The notes under the pieces were generated by a model. That model did not search any database. It worked only from the letters and a program-made list of their open reading frames with translations, and was not told where the DNA came from. From Chloroflexota bacterium (GTDB taxonomy: Bacteria; Chloroflexota; Limnocylindria; P2-11E): a stretch of DNA of 13,160 nt. The stretch lies in contig VGPA01000015.1 in NCBI GenBank assembly GCA_016875665.1, forward strand, positions 1 to 13,160, in the 5' to 3' direction. Every line of letters begins with the position of its first letter. Position 1 is the stretch's first letter. Shown one piece after another: positions 1 to 6,082 of the stretch. The translations under genes and the position numbers were made by a program.

Positions 1-1
1 C

Positions 2-253
2 TCAGGCGAGTGCGTCAGCGTCACGATCCCGGCCGACCCGTCCGCCGATCCGGTCGTCTCGCTGCACCTCGCCGGGGGCTCGCGCATCGCGCCGAGCCGG
101 CCGCCGGTCATCACGCCGGACTCGCTGGTGACCTCCGACGTGGTCGCCGCGACGACCGCCCAGGGTGGGCTCGAGCGCGAGAAGGTCGGCCGGAACTCGG
201 GCTGCCCGTGCGGCAGCGGCCGCAAGTACAAGTTCTGCCACGGAAGCGCCTGA
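2..253 (+). CDS. C-terminal part of a protein ending in a SEC-C zinc-binding motif (5' end outside window)
   Basis: The frame is open from base 2 and ends at TGA 251-253, giving the last 83 residues. The final 22 residues contain GRNSGCPCGSGRKYKFCHG, the C-x-C...C-H zinc-binding SEC-C motif. That motif is known from the C-terminus of SecA, where it contacts SecB and the ribosome, but it also ends many unrelated proteins. The upstream part has a Val/Thr/Pro-rich stretch (about residues 5-55) that does not look like the acidic, charged linker usual before SEC-C in SecA, so I do not call it secA. The stop codon directly abuts the stop of the convergent peptidase gene, with no base between them. 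SEC-C identity is firm; the host protein is unknown. Confidence 0.8.
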   Translation, partial: SGECVSVTIPADPSADPVVSLHLAGGSRIAPSRPPVITPDSLVTSDVVAATTAQGGLEREKVGRNSGCPCGSGRKYKFCHGSA

Positions 254-2152
254 CTACCGCGGGGCGAGCCACTCCGCGAACGCGTCGAACGAGTAGGGCC
301 GGCCGAGGAAGTCGGTGACGAGCTGTGCCGCGGGCTTGGTCCCGCCGGCGGCGAGCACGAGATCGCGATAGCGGCGAGCCTGCCGGATGTCCATCAGTCC
401 GTTCGGAAACCCGGTGAGCATGTCTCGCGAGATGACCTGCGAGTAGGCGTACGTGTAGTAGCTGGCGTCATACCCCTCGAGGTGGCCGAACGACGCCTCG
501 AAGTGCGTGTCCGGGAGCAGCCGCGTGGGCGAGTAGCGCTCCGCGCACTCGCGCACCACCGCGGTCGTGTCGATCCCAGCGGGCTCACGCTGATGCAGCT
601 CGAGCGCGACCGCCGACAGGAAGAGCTGGCGCTGCCAGAACATCGCGCGACCGAAGTCCCGCGCCTCGCGCAGCCGGGCGACCAGATCGGCCGGGATCGC
701 CTCGCCGCTCTCGACGTGCTTCGCGAAGCCGCGCAGCACGCCGGCGTCGAAGATCCACTCCTCCAGAAACTGCGACGGCGCCTCCACGAAGTCCCACTCG
801 GTCACGCCGCCCACACGTACCCATGGGATCCCGCCGCGGACGATGTTGTGCACGAGGTGCCCGAATTCGTGGAAGAACGTCACCACCTCGCCGTGGTCCA
901 TCAGCGCCGGGCCGGGCTGCGCCGCGGGGTCGGGGAAGTTGCACACGAGCACGGAATGCGGCTCCTGCTTCCCGCCCACGCCGCTGCGCCAGGTGAAGCA
1001 GGCCGCGTGCTTGAACTTGCCCTCGCGCGGGTGCATGTCGAGGGAGATGCGTCCCATCGGCTTCCCGTCCACCGTCACCGCGTAGGTGTCGACGGAGGGG
1101 TGCCAGATCCCCGGCTGCTCGACCGGCGTGAAGGTGAGGCCGAACAGGCGCGAGGCGAGGTCGATCACGGCGGCCTTCACCGCGCGGTACTCGAAGTACG
1201 GGCGCACGCTCCGTGGGTCGAAGCGGAACGACTCGGCCTTGATCCGCTCGATCCAGTACGCGTGCTCCCATTGGCCGATCGCGCGCGCGCCGGGATCGGC
1301 CTTGCGCTTTTCGGTCAAGATCCGCTCGCGCTCGGCCGCGCCGCTCTCGCGCGTCGCGTCGAAGGCCCGCGCGATGAAGTCGCGCACCGCCGCCGCGCTG
1401 CCGGCCATCTTGTCCGCGGTCGCGAAGTCCGCCCAGGTCGGGTAGCCCAGCAGTCGCGCGAGCTCGGCGCGCTTCGCGAGCATCGCGCCGAGCACCTCGA
1501 GGTTGCGTGGTGCGGCGCGGTTGAGGTTCTCGAACGCGAGGCGGCGGCGCGCCTCCTCGCTCGCGCTGTACGACATGAACGGGATCGCGTCCGGGTAATC
1601 GGTGGTGATCGTCCGCTTGCCGGCCGCGTTCGTCGGGTGCGCGGCGATCCAGTCGGCCGGGAGCCCCACCAGGTCGGCGTCGTCGACCTCGATGCTCCGC
1701 ACGTCGTCGCGGATGTTGCGGCTGAACTCCTGCCCCAGCTCGAGCAGCTCGTCGCGGAGCGTGCGGACGCGCTCCCGCTCGGCGGGTCCGAGCTCCGCGC
1801 CGGAGCGGCGCATGTCCCGCAGCACGAGTTCGCGGACCCGCTGGGCGAGGGGGTCCAGCCCCGCCGGATCCACGCCGCGCACGGCGGCGAGGACCGCGGC
1901 GTCCTGCAGGATCTCGGTGCGCAGCTGCGCGCACTCGCGATCGATCGCCTCGGCCGCGGTCCGCAGGCCTTGGTCGGGATGGACCTCCGCGAAGAGGCCC
2001 GCTTCGGCGCCGACGTTGGAGAGCTCGAGCGCGAGCTCGTTCAGCGGCTCGAGAACGGTCGTGCGCGTGAACGGCGCCCGCGTCGCGCGGAGCGAGCCCA
2101 GGATCGCGCGCGCCCGGTCGAGCCTCGCGCGCTGCTCGCCGTGGAACGTCAT
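254..2152 (-). CDS. M3 family zinc oligopeptidase (thimet oligopeptidase / oligopeptidase A type)
   Basis: The product is 632 residues. The M3 signature HEFGH lies at residues 428-432 (two His zinc ligands and the catalytic Glu429), and the third ligand is Glu457 in DFVEAPSQ, the hallmark of the thimet oligopeptidase branch. The late Tyr-rich stretch GYDASYYTYAYS matches the substrate-contacting loop of the family. The N-terminal half is the usual helical region. Such enzymes cut short peptides in the cytoplasm; no signal peptide is seen. I chose ATG 2152 because GAGG lies five bases upstream; an in-frame ATG at 2173 would add seven residues. The start lies only 31 bases from the divergent ligase remnant. 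The gene looks complete. A role in degrading imported peptides would fit the peptide transporter genes further right, but that is inference. Confidence 0.93.
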   Translation of the reverse strand: MTFHGEQRARLDRARAILGSLRATRAPFTRTTVLEPLNELALELSNVGAEAGLFAEVHPDQGLRTAAEAIDRECAQLRTEILQDAAVLAAVRGVDPAGLDPLAQRVRELVLRDMRRSGAELGPAERERVRTLRDELLELGQEFSRNIRDDVRSIEVDDADLVGLPADWIAAHPTNAAGKRTITTDYPDAIPFMSYSASEEARRRLAFENLNRAAPRNLEVLGAMLAKRAELARLLGYPTWADFATADKMAGSAAAVRDFIARAFDATRESGAAERERILTEKRKADPGARAIGQWEHAYWIERIKAESFRFDPRSVRPYFEYRAVKAAVIDLASRLFGLTFTPVEQPGIWHPSVDTYAVTVDGKPMGRISLDMHPREGKFKHAACFTWRSGVGGKQEPHSVLVCNFPDPAAQPGPALMDHGEVVTFFHEFGHLVHNIVRGGIPWVRVGGVTEWDFVEAPSQFLEEWIFDAGVLRGFAKHVESGEAIPADLVARLREARDFGRAMFWQRQLFLSAVALELHQREPAGIDTTAVVRECAERYSPTRLLPDTHFEASFGHLEGYDASYYTYAYSQVISRDMLTGFPNGLMDIRQARRYRDLVLAAGGTKPAAQLVTDFLGRPYSFDAFAEWLAPR

Positions 2153-2183
2153 GGCAGCCTCGCACGCTAGCATCGCGCGCCTA

Positions 2184-2750
2184 GTGCCCGGACCGAGCGT
2201 CCCGTTCCCGCCGATGGAGGCGGAGCTGACGAACGAGCTGCCCGCAGGCGACCGCTGGCAGTACGAGCCCAAGTGGGACGGGTTCCGCGGCGTCCTCGAG
2301 AACGACGGGGGCGAGCTCGCGCTGTGGAGCCGCAACGAGCGGCCGCTGCTGCGCTACTTCCCCGAGCTGCGGCCGCTCGGTGCGCTGCTGCCGCCGCACT
2401 CGGCGATCGACGGCGAGATCGTCATTCGCCGAGAGGGAAGGATCGACTTCGCCGCGATGCAGATGCGCCTCCATCCGGCGGAGAGCCGCATCCGCAGGCT
2501 GTCCGCGGAGATCCCCGCGACGTTCATCGCGTTCGACCTGCTGCTCTGGGACGGCGATCCGGTGCATGAGCGTCCGCTCCGCGATCGACGAACTGCGCTC
2601 GTCGCCCGTCTCGATCCGTCGCGCAACCCGCGGGTGAAGGCGTTCGCGGATGAGGGCCGCTTCTAGCTGTCGCCCGCGTCCGCCGACATCGCGACCGCGC
2701 AGCACTGGCTCGAGCGTCTCGAGGCGATCGGGCTCGACGGCGTCATCGCC
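2184..2750 (+). pseudogene. ligD: Truncated ATP-dependent DNA ligase domain (LigD type) with an in-frame stop
   Basis: This is the adenylation domain of an NHEJ-type ATP-dependent DNA ligase. Motif I is EPKWDGFRG, whose Lys would carry AMP (near residue 30). Later motifs are AIDGEIV (motif III) and FIAFDLLLWDG (IIIa). The frame is stopped by TAG 2664-2666, after which homology continues in the same frame: LSPASAD, a WLERLEAIGLDGVIA stretch with motif IV at about 2727-2750, then abrupt loss at base 2751 where the antisense of the convergent polymerase begins. Motif V and the C-terminal OB-fold domain are missing; about 189 codons remain of the 300 or more expected. The start is taken as GTG 2184; ATG 2214 is the alternative. 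The formal reading frame ends at 2666. No function is expected from this fragment. Confidence 0.85.
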
Positions 2751-3507
2751 TGGGCACTTCGTCCCAGCGCAGCGGTGCCGACGCGCGCGCGTCCGGTGTG
2801 GGACGGATCGAGTACGCGCCTGCGATCGTGCGGTCGCGCGAGTTCTGGCCGTAGTCGACATAGACGCCGGTGCGCTGGTTCACCGCCCAGGTGGTGGTGG
2901 CGATCTCCGGCACCTTCTTCACCACGCGCTTCGCGAGCGCGAGCGCGAAGCGCCGCACCTCAGGGAAGACGAGCTCGCGCACGATGGGCACGAGGATGTG
3001 GATCCCGGTCGAGCCGCTCGTCTTCGGGAACGACGGCAGCTCCAGCTCGCGCATGACCTCCTCGGTCGCCATGGCCACTTCGCGGACCCGCTCCCAGGTG
3101 TCCACGTCGCGCGGATCGAGATCGATCAGCAGGTAGTCGGGCTTCTCGACGTCATCGATACGGGAGTGCTAGGTGTGCGTCTCGATGCAGCCGAGGTTGG
3201 CGAGCCATGCGAGCGACGGTGCGTCGTTGATCACCGGGAAGTCGGCGTGCCGCCCGCTCGGGAACTCGATCCGGTACGTCTCGAGCCACTCGGGGTGGGG
3301 GACGGGCACGCGCTTCTGATAGAAGAAGTCACCTTCCACGCCGTTCGGGTAGCGCTTCATCTGCATCGGGCGCTTGCGCGTGTGCGGCAGCACCGCGTCG
3401 GCGAGATCGACGTAATAGCGCACGGGGTCGCCCTTGGTGGTGCCGCTCGCGGGGAAGAAGACCTTGTCCTGGTTGGTGAGCGCGACCTCGCGGCCGCCGA
3501 CCAGCAC
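2743..3507 (-). pseudogene. ligD: LigD polymerase/primase domain, broken by a TAG at a conserved Trp and truncated at its 3' end
   Basis: This is an archaeo-eukaryotic-primase-like LigD polymerase domain, which fills gaps during bacterial non-homologous end joining. The N-terminal piece (3507-3172) shows the REVALTNQDKVFFP opening, MKRYPNGVEG, FYQKR and WLANLGCIETHT. TAG at 3169-3171 then interrupts the family motif usually read as H-P-W-x-S-R. The same frame continues with HSRIDD and YLLIDLDP, whose D-x-D is the catalytic metal site, then KTSGSTGIHILVP and VYVDYGQN. It ends at APLRWDEV followed by three foreign codons and TGA 2743-2745. The first fragment therefore lacks the catalytic aspartates, and the last 30-40 residues of the domain are missing. 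It follows the oxidoreductase gene by three bases on the same strand, so it was probably the last gene of that operon. Confidence 0.87.
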
Positions 3508-3510
3508 GAC

Positions 3511-4410
3511 CTAGATTCCGGCCGCCTTCGCGAGGGCGGCCCACTCGTCAAGGGGCGGCTCCATCCACTCCTGGCGGAGGACCTGCAGGCAGACGTGGTC
3601 CGCGCCGGCGGCGCGGTGCTGGGCGACGTGCTCCGCGATCTTTTCGACGGGGCCCCACGCGACCACGGCGTCGACGAGGCGGTCGCTGCCGTCGCCCGCG
3701 AGATCGGCATCTCCCCAGCCGAGCCGGCGCAGGTTGTTGGTGTAGTTGTCGAGGCCGAGGTAGCGCTGCGTGTACGTGCGCCCGACCTTCCTGGCCACCA
3801 CGGGGTCGGTCGTGACCACGCAGGCGACCTCGACCGCGAGGCACGGCCTTGGCCCGAGCACGTTGCGGGCGAAGGCGGTGTGCTCGAGCGGGACGAAGAA
3901 CGGGTGCGCGCCGTCGGTCCTGTCGCGCGCGAGCTCGAGCATCCGCGGTCCGAGCGCCGCCAGGAGGCGGGCGGGCATCGGCGCGGGCTTGAGGGTGATC
4001 GGCGCGGCCTCCATCCGGTCGAGATAGCCCGCCATCGTCGCGACGGGCTGGCGATACGTGCCGCCGCGGTTGGCGACCGACGGCGCGTGGCTGACGCCCA
4101 TGCCGAGCACGAAGCGCCCCGGGAACGCCTCTTCGAGCGCGCGCGCGCCGTTGGCCATGGCCACGGCGTCGCGCGCGTGGATGTTCGCGATGCCCGGTGC
4201 GATACGCACCCGTGTCGTCGCCGAGAGGTAGAGCGAGGCCTGGACGAACATCTCCTTGCTGCCCAACGCCTCCGGGAACCACAGCGCGCCGTAGCCGGCG
4301 GCCTCGATGCGCTTGGCCACGTCGGTGGCGCGCGCGATCGGGAGGCGCTCGAGGAGATTCGTCCACACCCCCACCGGTCCGAGCTGCTTCGCCGCCTCGC
4401 GTCCGTCCAC
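3511..4410 (-). CDS. LLM class (luciferase-like) F420-dependent oxidoreductase
   Basis: The product is 299 residues and resembles bacterial-luciferase-fold (TIM barrel) flavin/F420 oxidoreductases, closest in feel to the group named after MSMEG_4141. Visible marks are GPVGVWTNLL near the start, AKRIEAAGYGALWFPEALGSKE, TRVRIAPGIANI, ALEEAFPGRFVLGMGVSHAP, and the late GPVEKIAEHVAQHRAAGADHV typical of the C-terminal helix region. The substrate cannot be read from sequence. I chose GTG 4410 because GAGG lies seven bases upstream, inside the end of the ParB-like gene; TTG 4416, overlapping that gene's stop, is possible. The stop is TAG 3511-3513. Only two bases separate it from the ParB-like gene and three from the polymerase remnant, so the three were probably co-transcribed. 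The gene looks intact. Confidence 0.88.
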   Translation of the reverse strand: MDGREAAKQLGPVGVWTNLLERLPIARATDVAKRIEAAGYGALWFPEALGSKEMFVQASLYLSATTRVRIAPGIANIHARDAVAMANGARALEEAFPGRFVLGMGVSHAPSVANRGGTYRQPVATMAGYLDRMEAAPITLKPAPMPARLLAALGPRMLELARDRTDGAHPFFVPLEHTAFARNVLGPRPCLAVEVACVVTTDPVVARKVGRTYTQRYLGLDNYTNNLRRLGWGDADLAGDGSDRLVDAVVAWGPVEKIAEHVAQHRAAGADHVCLQVLRQEWMEPPLDEWAALAKAAGI

Positions 4411-4412
4411 CG

Positions 4413-5453
4413 TCAATCCTCGGGTGCGACGGCGGCGACGAGGGCGAGGTCGCCCGGACGCACGCTCTTGGGCTCGAACTTGCGCACGTTCGCCGCCATG
4501 CGCGTGAGCGCTTCCCCGGTGGGCATCGGCGGCTTGGTTTCTCCGCGCTTGGCGGGGATCCAGCGCACGGGGTTGCACCGCGCCACCACGACCTGGCGGA
4601 GATACGGGCTCTTGAAGCCCATCTCCTGGAGCGTCGCGACGTGCTTGGCCACGCGGTCGTCGATGTCGAGGAGGCGCGTGGCCCACTGGTCGCGCTGGCG
4701 AAGCGCCGCCGTCAGCGTGCCGTCGAGGTAGCGGTCGACGCGCTTGAGCATCGACTGGTACGACGAGCCGGCGAAGCGCGAGCGCTGGTCGTACGCCGCA
4801 CCGATCGTGAGGAGATGCGGTGACTCGAAGGCGGCCGCGTGGTCGCCCTCTTTGGAGCGCGGCTGCTCCTTGGCGAGCGCGCGCGCCATGCGGATCGCCT
4901 CGAGGGCCTTGTCCCGGAGGTTGTGCGCCTTCTCGGTATTGAGGGCGAGGATGCGGTAGGCGAGCGCGGGATCGTCGGTCACGAGCGCGGTGATCGCGCG
5001 CTGGCCGAGCGACTTCGCGGCGGCGAGGCGGTGGCGGCCGTTCGGCGACCAGAAGCCGTCCTGCCCCGCGACCGCGATCACCGGATCGAGGAACACGCCC
5101 GCGGCGCCGATCGCGGCGGCGAGCCGCTCGGCGTGCGTGCGGGAGAGGTCGCGCTGGAACGGCGTGGGCTCGACCTTGCCGATCGGCAGCAGCGCGAGGA
5201 TCAGCGGCGTTCCGGCGAACGGATCGCGATAGCCGCCGACGATGCCGCCTCCCGCCTGCTCGACCTTGGCGGCGAGGGACGCCAGGTCCGCGCGCGGGTC
5301 GAGCAGGGCGCCCTTGGGCTCCGGTCCGCGCGCGGCCGCGGGGCCGCGGCGCTTCCCGGTGCGCGTGGTGGTCTTGGCGGTGGCCTTCGCCGCGGTCTTG
5401 CGTGCCGGCACTGCCCGCGACGATATGGCTTCACGCGGGGCCTTGATACCCAT
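4413..5453 (-). CDS. ParB-like nuclease/sulfiredoxin-fold domain protein with a basic Lys/Ala-rich N-terminal tail
   Basis: The product is 346 residues. Residues 1-48 form a basic, Lys/Arg/Thr/Ala-rich tail, probably disordered and able to bind nucleic acid. The ParB/Srx fold follows: IGKVEPTPFQRDLSRTHAERLAAAI (about 91-115), then DPVIAV and the signature NGRHRLAAAKSLG at 138-150, which in ParB-family proteins binds nucleotide. The remaining part (160-346) is helical and includes GSSYQSMLKRVDRYLDG; I recognise no further domain. ATG 5453 (GIKAPREA follows) is taken as the start because the upstream extension is low-complexity and overlaps the intergenic region. This is probably not the chromosome-partitioning ParB, since no parA or parS is seen; a stand-alone regulator or nuclease fits better. 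Its position at the head of a run ending in a LigD polymerase is suggestive of a DNA-linked role but proves nothing. Confidence 0.82.
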   Translation of the reverse strand: MGIKAPREAISSRAVPARKTAAKATAKTTTRTGKRRGPAAARGPEPKGALLDPRADLASLAAKVEQAGGGIVGGYRDPFAGTPLILALLPIGKVEPTPFQRDLSRTHAERLAAAIGAAGVFLDPVIAVAGQDGFWSPNGRHRLAAAKSLGQRAITALVTDDPALAYRILALNTEKAHNLRDKALEAIRMARALAKEQPRSKEGDHAAAFESPHLLTIGAAYDQRSRFAGSSYQSMLKRVDRYLDGTLTAALRQRDQWATRLLDIDDRVAKHVATLQEMGFKSPYLRQVVVARCNPVRWIPAKRGETKPPMPTGEALTRMAANVRKFEPKSVRPGDLALVAAVAPED

Positions 5454-5571
5454 GCGATACGCCCCGGAGCCGCGATTGATACCCCGCCGGGCGCGTGCGC
5501 CGCGGCGGGCTGCGTAGGGTGAGCAGCACGGGGCGCGCCCGCGGTGGCGCTCCACGTGCCGGAGGTCACCG
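5454..5571. promoter_or_regulatory. Divergent intergenic region between the ParB-like gene and a small + strand gene
   Basis: The 118 bases between two divergent starts must hold the promoters of both. A nine-base direct repeat, TTGATACCC, occurs at 5443-5451 (across the ParB-like start codon) and at 5476-5484, 33 bases apart. On the right side GGAGGT at 5561-5566 is a near-perfect Shine-Dalgarno five bases before ATG 5572. I see no convincing -35/-10 pair in this GC-rich stretch. Confidence 0.4.
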
Positions 5572-5925
5572 ATGCCGATCCGTCCCGAGCGTGAAGGGCC
5601 TGCTCCCGCGGCAAGCAATCCGCTCGATCGCCTGCGCGCCGCCGTCGGCGACGGCATGCGCCGCCAATCCAAGCAGCGGCGCCGCGAGGCCGAAGAGATC
5701 GCGGCTTCGTTCGAGAAGTCCAACTGGCGCGAGCGCATCGGAGCCGGACCCGCCGCCCGAGATCGCCCTGGAGCACGTTGCGAACGTAGATCGCGTACTG
5801 CAGCGGGAGCGGGCCGTTCAGCCCGAGGTCGTCCCGAATGCGCTGGATTGCCGCGTCGGAGGCGTTCGGGAACATCACGACGACGGGATCCCCGGGGATG
5901 GAGCGCAGTATGCCGAAGCTCATGA
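5572..5925 (+). CDS. Unknown small protein, probably truncated after about 59 residues
   Basis: ATG 5572 has one of the best Shine-Dalgarno sequences of the window (GGAGGT, spacing five). The first 59 codons look like a real charged, helical protein: a Pro/Ala-rich start, then residues 17-55 with many Arg, Lys and Glu (DGMRRQSKQRRREAEEIAAS, then FEKSNWRERIG). No signal peptide, membrane segment or known motif is visible. From about base 5750 the frame runs antisense to the permease remnant on the other strand, and the translation turns into Arg/Ser/Gly-rich shadow sequence until TGA at 5923-5925. I infer that the true 3' part was lost at the junction and that the last 58 codons are accidental. 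I do not recognise the family. Confidence 0.5.
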   Translation: MPIRPEREGPAPAASNPLDRLRAAVGDGMRRQSKQRRREAEEIAASFEKSNWRERIGAGPAARDRPGARCERRSRTAAGAGRSARGRPECAGLPRRRRSGTSRRRDPRGWSAVCRSS

Positions 5926-5986
5926 TCGAGATGCCGATGAGGACCGGGATCAGATAGAGCAGCCGGCGAAGCGTGTAGCGGAGCAT
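5753..5986 (-). pseudogene. N-terminal remnant of a DppB-type peptide ABC transporter permease
   Basis: From ATG 5986 the first 78 residues are clear DppB/OppB permease: MLRYTLRRLLYLIPVLIG and ISIMSFG form the first membrane segment, followed by the family motif IPGDP, then RDDLGLNGPLPLQYAIYV and NVLQGDLGR. The homology stops at about base 5753, just where the family would continue into the second loop and the remaining membrane segments; beyond it the frame is antisense to the unknown + strand gene. About 230 residues are missing, as are the partner permease and ATPases that usually follow. AGGG lies eight bases upstream of the start. The gene sits 96 bases downstream of the peptide-binding protein and behind a terminator. 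It cannot form a transport channel as it stands. Confidence 0.88.
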
Positions 5987-6033
5987 CGCAAAGACCCTAG
6001 TCGAGCGAGGAGCGGCTTTCCGCGAGACAAGAA

Positions 6034-6061
6034 AAAGAGCGCCCCCGAAGGGGCGCCCTTT
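6034..6061 (-). terminator. Rho-independent terminator/attenuator downstream of the peptide-binding protein
   Basis: Read on the minus strand, the sequence gives a G+C stem of about 11 pairs (AAAGGGCGCCCC pairing with GGGGCGCTCTTT, one A-C mismatch) closed by a TTCG tetraloop and followed by a T run (TTTTTCTT). It begins 21 bases after the stop of the binding-protein gene. Lying between the binding protein and permease genes, it would lower permease expression, a common arrangement in ABC operons where the binding protein is made in excess. Confidence 0.87.
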
Positions 6062-6082
6062 CAACCTGCAGGATGCGCGAGG

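Noticed and set aside
2..253. Calling the first partial gene secA because of its SEC-C motif
   Set aside because: The preceding 60 residues do not resemble the SecA helical scaffold or its acidic linker, and SEC-C occurs on many proteins.
482..2170. Long + strand open frame opposite the M3 peptidase
   Set aside because: It is Arg/Ala/His-rich antisense sequence with no motif, the usual by-product of high GC; the opposite strand has a complete, recognisable enzyme.
3511..3513. TAG read-through or recoding joining the LLM oxidoreductase and LigD polymerase, which share one frame
   Set aside because: TAG also ends the M3 peptidase, malic enzyme and aconitase at their natural C-termini, so it acts as a normal stop here; the boundary also falls where both families normally end and begin.
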